Assembly: GCA_910588935.1 (NCBI GenBank)
Contig: CAJUSM010000053.1
Coordinates: 7,889 to 21,394 of the forward strand
DNA: 13,506 nt
Direction: 5' to 3'
DNA from: an uncultured Oscillospiraceae bacterium
GTDB taxonomy: Bacteria > Bacillota > Clostridia > Oscillospirales > Acutalibacteraceae
Each line of letters opens with the position of its first letter. Position 1 is the first letter of the stretch. The notes under the pieces are model-generated. The model did no database searches and was not told where the DNA came from. It was given only the letters and a program-made list of their open reading frames with translations. A program made the position numbers and the translations under genes. Shown here one piece after another: positions 13,446-13,506 of this stretch.

Positions 13446-13506
13446 ATATATTAGCTCCTGTTACAATATATTTGCCCCATATATGTGGCAGCCAGCCACA
13501 GGCTTG

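Noticed and set aside
13446..13506. Promoter for the large minus-strand gene and a GTGGC/GCCAC mini-hairpin
   Set aside because: AT-rich TATATT-like boxes exist but no convincing -35 partner is visible before the window ends, and the 5-bp hairpin is too weak to call.

Overview
The window looks like ordinary chromosome from a GC-rich, low-redundancy clostridial Firmicute, probably an Oscillospiraceae/Ruminococcaceae-type gut anaerobe. The evidence is the strong AGGAGG-type ribosome binding sites, GTG and TTG starts, sigma-A promoters with 16-18 bp spacers, compact intrinsic terminators, an NBP35-like Mrp, a cluster of two-component genes, and a manganese-riboswitch leader with a transcriptional terminator platform. 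The family assignment is inference.

Left part, plus strand (1-3640): the 3' end of a dehydrogenase-like gene and its terminator; then purC (SAICAR synthetase) with its own promoter; 13 nt later an OmpR-type response regulator, a 72-residue two-helix membrane protein and a sensor histidine kinase. The last three overlap by 4 bp at each junction (TTGA and ATGA) and look translationally coupled. A short coding-like stretch without a start codon follows.

Middle, plus strand (3641-9714): mrp (P-loop Fe-S carrier) with a consensus promoter; a 185-bp MITE-like element with 24-bp imperfect terminal inverted repeats; a zinc-ribbon/one-helix membrane protein with a C-terminal His/Cys motif; leuB (3-isopropylmalate dehydrogenase); a MATE-family exporter; and a PHP-domain phosphoesterase. 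Most are separate transcription units with readable promoters and hairpin terminators. The terminator at 9680-9714 is bidirectional and separates this block from the convergent minus-strand genes.

Right part, minus strand (9732-13445): a Na+/phosphate cotransporter-family protein with a PhoU-like C-terminal domain, preceded by a leader of about 200 nt. I read that leader as a yybP-ykoY (Mn2+) riboswitch with a terminator that competes with the P1 helix. Upstream lies a second MITE-like element (165 bp, perfect 17-bp inverted ends), inserted 9 bp beyond the stop codon of a large membrane-anchored helical-repeat protein that I do not recognise.

The most interesting points are the Mn2+-type riboswitch in front of a phosphate transporter, the small membrane protein embedded between regulator and kinase, and the two short mobile-element relics. 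No CRISPR array, phage, tRNA or rRNA was seen.
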